DNA from: Desulfovibrio sp.
GTDB lineage: Bacteria; Bacillota; Dethiobacteria; DTU022; UBA8154
Assembly (NCBI GenBank): GCA_020060185.1
Contig: JAGVAS010000121.1
Coordinates: 1 to 39,310, forward strand
Direction: 5' to 3'
Length of the DNA stretch: 39,310 nucleotides
The translations under genes and the position numbers were made by a program. The notes beneath the pieces are model-generated. The model was not told the DNA's origin, did not search any database, and saw only the letters and a program-made list of their open reading frames with translations. Positions 35,851 through 39,310 of this stretch are shown here, piece by piece (positions within the stretch are counted from its first letter, which is position 1; each line of letters begins with the position of its first letter).

Positions 35851-36138
35851 TTAAATCTGCATGCGGGTAATTTCCCTGTAAGCTTCAATAACCTTGTTGG
35901 TCAACTGCACGGTAAGCTGCAGGGAAAGCCGGGCCTTTTCCGCCGCAATCATTAGCTGGTGCAGATCTTCTGCTTCTCCGGAAATAAGCCCCTGCAAGGA
36001 TTTTCCCGCCTCAAGCTGCTCCCGGTTAACTTTCTGCAGGGCCTCCTGGAGAAGCTCTCCGAAGGTGGCAGGGCTGGAGGCCTTCTTTTCCTCTTTTTCC
36101 GCTAAGGGCAAAGGAACGACATAAGGATTAATGCGCAT
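35851..36138 (-). CDS. fliE: Flagellar hook-basal body protein FliE
   Basis: 95 aa; SFGELL..ALQKVNREQLEAGKSLQGLISGEAEDLHQLMIAAEKARLSLQLTVQLTNKVIEAYREITRMQI. Confidence 0.94.
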   Translation of the reverse strand: MRINPYVVPLPLAEKEEKKASSPATFGELLQEALQKVNREQLEAGKSLQGLISGEAEDLHQLMIAAEKARLSLQLTVQLTNKVIEAYREITRMQI

Positions 36139-36162
36139 AAATACATCCCCTTTTAAATAAAA

Positions 36163-36588
36163 TTAGCCGCGCCCGATTTCCAGAGCTTTGAGGTAGAGGC
36201 TTTTGGCCGTATTTATTGCCGTGGTATTAGCCTCATAGGAGCGGGAAGCCGTGATCAGGTCTGTCATTTCCTTGGCCAGGTCAATATTCGGGTAGGCCAC
36301 CAAACCATCTTCATTGGCGTCGGGATGCTCAGGGTCATATTCCATCCGGGGAGGATTGGGGTCCTCCACCAGGGCTGCCACCCGTACGCCCAGGCCGCGA
36401 AAAGACGGCGGCACCTGCCTGACCTGACTAAGCCTCTCTTCAAAAACAACCGTCTTGCGCCGGTAAGGCCCCCCGGCAGCGGTCCTGGTAGTCTGCATAT
36501 TGGCCAGATTGCTGGCCACGGTATCCACCCGCAGCTTTTCTGCCGTCAGAGCAGACCCGCTGATCTGAAAAGAACGGAAAAGTTCCAT
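36163..36588 (-). CDS. flgC: Flagellar rod protein FlgC
   Basis: SFQISGSALTAEKLRVDTVASNLANMQTT; VAYPNIDLAKEMTDLITASRSYEANTTAINTAKSLYLKALEIG. Confidence 0.96.
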   Translation of the reverse strand: MELFRSFQISGSALTAEKLRVDTVASNLANMQTTRTAAGGPYRRKTVVFEERLSQVRQVPPSFRGLGVRVAALVEDPNPPRMEYDPEHPDANEDGLVAYPNIDLAKEMTDLITASRSYEANTTAINTAKSLYLKALEIGRG

Positions 36589-36590
36589 TT

Positions 36591-36983
36591 TTAACGCCTT
36601 CCCTCGTTAATTATATAACGCCACCCGGCATAACGATCGCTGATTCTTTGCACCAGAACGTTATAACGTAACTGGTTGCTGACCATGTCCAGCATTTCCT
36701 GGTCCAGATCCACGTTGTTCCCGTCAGACCGCCGGGAGGTCTGGCTTTCCACCTTAACCCGGGGTTCCCCGTTTATGTCCCTGCCGGGTAAATGCCGGGG
36801 ATTGGTTGCCTGCAGAGAAAGTTTCTCCCTGGCCTTGCTGAGCTCTTCGCTGAAAGCCACATAAGATCTCTTGTAACCGGGAGTATTGAGATTGGCAATG
36901 TTCTGCGCTGTTACCTTTTGCCGCAAAGCCGCCACATCCAGGCTTTTCACGAGCCCCTTTGTCACCGGATCGTTCCAGAGCAT
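36591..36983 (-). CDS. flgB: Flagellar rod protein FlgB
   Basis: KSLDVAALRQKVTAQNIANLNTPGYKRSYVAFSEEL; NNVDLDQEMLDMVSNQLRYNVLVQRIS. Confidence 0.95.
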   Translation of the reverse strand: MLWNDPVTKGLVKSLDVAALRQKVTAQNIANLNTPGYKRSYVAFSEELSKAREKLSLQATNPRHLPGRDINGEPRVKVESQTSRRSDGNNVDLDQEMLDMVSNQLRYNVLVQRISDRYAGWRYIINEGRR

Positions 36984-37084
36984 TTTATATCACCTCGAAT
37001 TCTTAATCCTTACCCGGGATAAACTGGATTTAACATCAGAAAAAAGTAAAAATATGCTAAATTATTGATCGCTTTTTCCAAAAT

Positions 37085-37111
37085 ATTCGTCAAAAGGTTA
37101 GAAATTCCTGC
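37085..37111 (-). promoter_or_regulatory. Putative SigH-type promoter upstream of flgB
   Basis: Minus strand GCAGGAATT-N11-GACGAAT matches RNAGGAWWW-N11/12-RNNGAAT. Confidence 0.55.
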
Positions 37112-37164
37112 TTCATACGGCATAGATTTAAAAATTATGGCGATTTATTTTTAATTTTTTCCTG

Positions 37165-37194
37165 TAAACAAAAAAGCCGGTTTGGACAAGCATC
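37165..37194 (-). terminator. Rho-independent terminator downstream of fliS
   Basis: Minus strand GCCGGATGCTTGTCCAAACCGGC followed by TTTTTTG. Confidence 0.75.
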
Positions 37195-37233
37195 CGGCGT
37201 TGAAATTTCCTCATCCCTGAGTTAATCACAAGT

Positions 37234-37785
37234 TTATCTTGTAATGTTCAATTTATTAAAAACTCCCTGTAAGATTTTTTCCTCCTGTATTTTCCCTTCA
37301 TAACCGTTGTAATATTTAACCTTTTTATCTTCAAACAGGTTCTCTTCTTCTAGTAGAACTTCCCGGCCACCTCCAGGAAAATCTTGCACTTGCTTTTCCG
37401 CACCACCCGAACCTTTGGTTTCTCCCAGCGCCACTTTCCAGGCAGCCCTGAGCTCTAGTAGCATCTTCTCCACGTCGTCCAGGGGTTCTGGATCCTTTTT
37501 TATGTTGGCCTCCAGTAAAAGATGGTATATATAATCATAGAGCCGGAAAAGTGCTGTCGCAATCTCTCCTCCTTTTTCAAGATCCAGAGAGACTATTAGT
37601 TCGGATACAATATCCCCTACCCGCAGCAGGTTGTTATTGGCACCCTCCAGATCCCTGTCGTGAAGAGATTTCCGGGCCCGTCCCAAAAAACGCAGGGCTC
37701 CTTCGTAGAGCATCAGCAAAAGCCTTCCCTGATCCGCCGTCTCCACCCGTACTCTCTGGTAATGCAGATAAGGATTGGGGGCCAT
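37234..37785 (-). CDS. fliS: Flagellin export chaperone FliS (long C-terminal extension)
   Basis: NPYLHYQRVRVETADQGRLLLMLYEGALRFLGRARKSLHDRDLEGANNNLLRVGDIVSELIVSLDLEKGGEIATALFRLYDYIYHLLLEANIKKDPEPLDDVEKMLLELRAAW. Confidence 0.94.
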   Translation of the reverse strand: MAPNPYLHYQRVRVETADQGRLLLMLYEGALRFLGRARKSLHDRDLEGANNNLLRVGDIVSELIVSLDLEKGGEIATALFRLYDYIYHLLLEANIKKDPEPLDDVEKMLLELRAAWKVALGETKGSGGAEKQVQDFPGGGREVLLEEENLFEDKKVKYYNGYEGKIQEEKILQGVFNKLNITR

Positions 37786-37874
37786 AAAAAAATCACTCCT
37801 TTTTCTTTACAAGCACTTCTTTTGCAGCCAGGTCTGGTAAAAATTTTACTTCGATTTTTAACTTTAAAAATCCT

Positions 37875-38255
37875 TTAGCGGCGGGTATCGATAAAAAGGC
37901 CGATAATGTTCTGGATCTGAGCGACTACGTTAAGAAGCTTCTCAGGAGGAATCTCCTTGACTATCTCGTTGTCTTTTAGGTTAACAACCTGCACCATAAC
38001 TCTTTCCGATTCCTCATGGATACGAAAGCGCAGGCTCACATTAAAAGTCTCAGCTGTAATGTTAACCTTTTCCACCGCTTCCTGCAAATCTTCCATATGG
38101 GTACGTTCCCACTCCAGGACCTTTTGCTCTCTGCCCATCACTTTGTCCTGCTGCTTTTGTTTTGGATCCTGCCTGTGGCTCTCCTGGACAACTGCCTTCT
38201 GGGTCTGATCGTGGATTTTGTTAAGCTGTATAGGATCAATTCCGTCGATCTTCAT
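37875..38255 (-). CDS. flaG: FlaG family protein
   Basis: VEKVNITAETFNVSLRFRIHEESERVMVQVVNLKDNEIVKEIPPEKLLNVVAQIQNIIGLFIDTRR; ATG 38255 has SD AGGAGGTGA (ORF track starts at GTG 38264). Confidence 0.9.
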   Translation of the reverse strand: MKIDGIDPIQLNKIHDQTQKAVVQESHRQDPKQKQQDKVMGREQKVLEWERTHMEDLQEAVEKVNITAETFNVSLRFRIHEESERVMVQVVNLKDNEIVKEIPPEKLLNVVAQIQNIIGLFIDTRR

Positions 38256-38283
38256 CTCTGTCACCTCCTTTTTCCTAATATAA

Positions 38284-38310
38284 TTATCGGAAAAAATAAC
38301 TAGAATTTTA
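38284..38310 (-). promoter_or_regulatory. Putative SigD (sigma-28) promoter upstream of flaG
   Basis: Minus strand TAAA-N15-TCCGATAA versus consensus TAAA-N15-GCCGATAA; -10 lies about 28 nt upstream of flaG ATG. Confidence 0.8.
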
Positions 38311-38342
38311 ATATCCCTGTATAAAATTAGGGAAAGTTATTC

Positions 38343-38371
38343 TTGACAACGGGTATTCTAATTCTTATCAT
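38343..38371 (+). promoter_or_regulatory. Putative SigA promoter of vapBC-type operon
   Basis: TTGACA-N17-TATCAT, followed by SD GGAGGT and ATG 38415. Confidence 0.75.
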
Positions 38372-38374
38372 AAA

Positions 38375-38399
38375 AAGTAAGGAATTTATTTTCTTACTT
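38375..38399 (+). promoter_or_regulatory. Inverted repeat AAGTAAG-N11-CTTACTT, candidate autoregulatory operator
   Basis: 7-bp perfect inverted repeat between the -10 and the SD of the antitoxin gene. Confidence 0.5.
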
Positions 38400-38414
38400 C
38401 GGAGGTAAGGCAGC

Positions 38415-38639
38415 ATGAAAGCCAAAATTACATCTAAAGGACAGGTTACCATACCCAAAAAGGTAAGGATATCGCTGGGTTTAAAAACAGGTGACGAAAT
38501 CGAATTTGAACCTGCAAGCAAAGGATTTATAATCAAAAAAAAGCCTGGAGCATCCCCTTTCGACAGGTATGTTGGTCATCTCAGCTCTAGAAGAGGTGAA
38601 GACATTGACTCCATAATTGAGGAGCTCCGTGGTAAATGA
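38415..38639 (+). CDS. AbrB/SpoVT-fold antitoxin (VapB-type)
   Basis: MKAKITSKGQVTIPKKVRISLGLKTGDEIEFEP swapped-hairpin DNA-binding signature; 4-nt overlap with PIN gene; GGAGGT SD. Confidence 0.9.
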   Translation: MKAKITSKGQVTIPKKVRISLGLKTGDEIEFEPASKGFIIKKKPGASPFDRYVGHLSSRRGEDIDSIIEELRGK

Positions 38640-39115
38640 TTACAGCAGTAGACACCAATATACTCCTTGATATTCTTATACCCGATTCTCCATACCTGCG
38701 GTCTTCCAAACAGCTGCTTGATGAAGCATACCGGGAGGGGTTAATTATTATCAGTGAAATAGTGTATGCTGAACTGGCTGTGCAATTTCCTGATCCTGAA
38801 GATATAGATGTCTTTCTTAAAGATACAGGTATAGAAGTACTCTCCAGCAGCAAAGAGGTGCTTATAGCTGCGGCAAGAGCATGGTCATCGTTCACCAAGC
38901 AGCGGAAAAAAAATCTAAAACTGCAGTGCTCTATCTGTGGCCATGAAGCGGTTATTACCTGCTCGGAATGCGGGGAGCAAATTATAGCCAGACAACATAT
39001 TCTCAGCGATTTTTTGATCGGCGCCCATGCCTTTCACAATGCAGACTTATTGCTGACCAGAGACCGGAGGTATTACCAGACATACTTCCCTTCACTTAAG
39101 ATAAAGTCACCTTAA
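38636..39115 (+). CDS. PIN-domain ribonuclease toxin (VapC-type) with CxxC-x7-CxxC insertion
   Basis: MITAVDTNILLDIL, SEIVYAEL, SDFLIGAHAF..ADLLLTRD acidic catalytic residues; insertion CSICGHEAVITCSECG. Confidence 0.88.
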   Translation: MITAVDTNILLDILIPDSPYLRSSKQLLDEAYREGLIIISEIVYAELAVQFPDPEDIDVFLKDTGIEVLSSSKEVLIAAARAWSSFTKQRKKNLKLQCSICGHEAVITCSECGEQIIARQHILSDFLIGAHAFHNADLLLTRDRRYYQTYFPSLKIKSP

Positions 39116-39310
39116 CTGGAAATTTTCACAGGAGGAGTAACAGTCCACTTCTGGGAATATTTTCCTGGCAAGCAGGAACCGTCCCCACTTGCCGTCCTCA
39201 CTTGCTATCCGTCGGGTGTGGAAAATAATTATAGGCACTAAAATATGGAAGCAGCCATTAAATAGTGAATATAAGGGTTCTTCAAGGCAAATTTAAGGAT
39301 TTTCGCAGGA

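Noticed and set aside
39170-39200. REP-like fragment (aggaaccgtccccacttgcc) downstream of vapC
   Set aside because: Only a single half-site-like motif; resembles common GGGGACGGTTCC repeats but cannot be supported as a feature from this window alone.

Overview
The window is almost entirely one minus-strand flagellar/chemotaxis supercluster with Firmicute (Clostridia-like) organisation. Reading right to left the order is flaG-fliS // flgB-flgC-fliE-fliF-fliG-fliH-fliI-fliJ-fliK-flgD-(TIGR02530-like)-flgE // motA-motB-fliL-(fliN-like)-fliO-fliP-fliQ-fliR-flhB // flhA-flhF-flhG-(ycgR/PilZ)-sigD-(DUF6115-like) // flgF-flgG // fliM-fliN-fliY-cheW-cheA-cheY-cheC-cheD-cheB-cheR-mcp. A plus-strand vapBC-type toxin-antitoxin pair lies at the right edge. 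The most unusual signal is not coding. A family of ~200-nt structured dispersed repeats (R1-R5, plus a truncated inverted copy R6 and small satellite modules) occupies the large gaps of this compact locus. The copies keep the same nested hairpins although the paired bases differ (compensatory changes), nearly all end in ...TCATA (TATGA on the operon's coding strand), three sit directly after a flagellar/chemotaxis stop codon, and several are truncated at the same side. They look like a mobile or structured-RNA element with no protein of its own in the window. Its identity is unresolved and a HEARO/omega-RNA-like or IS200/IS605-derived origin needs testing. Other points of interest: a probable non-AUG (ATT or CTG) start for fliM; a REP-like palindrome inside the N-terminal extension of the flhB ORF; SigD- and SigH-type promoter matches; an extra FliN-like gene in the canonical fliM/fliN slot; minisatellites in fliK; and a PIN toxin with a CxxC-x7-CxxC insertion.
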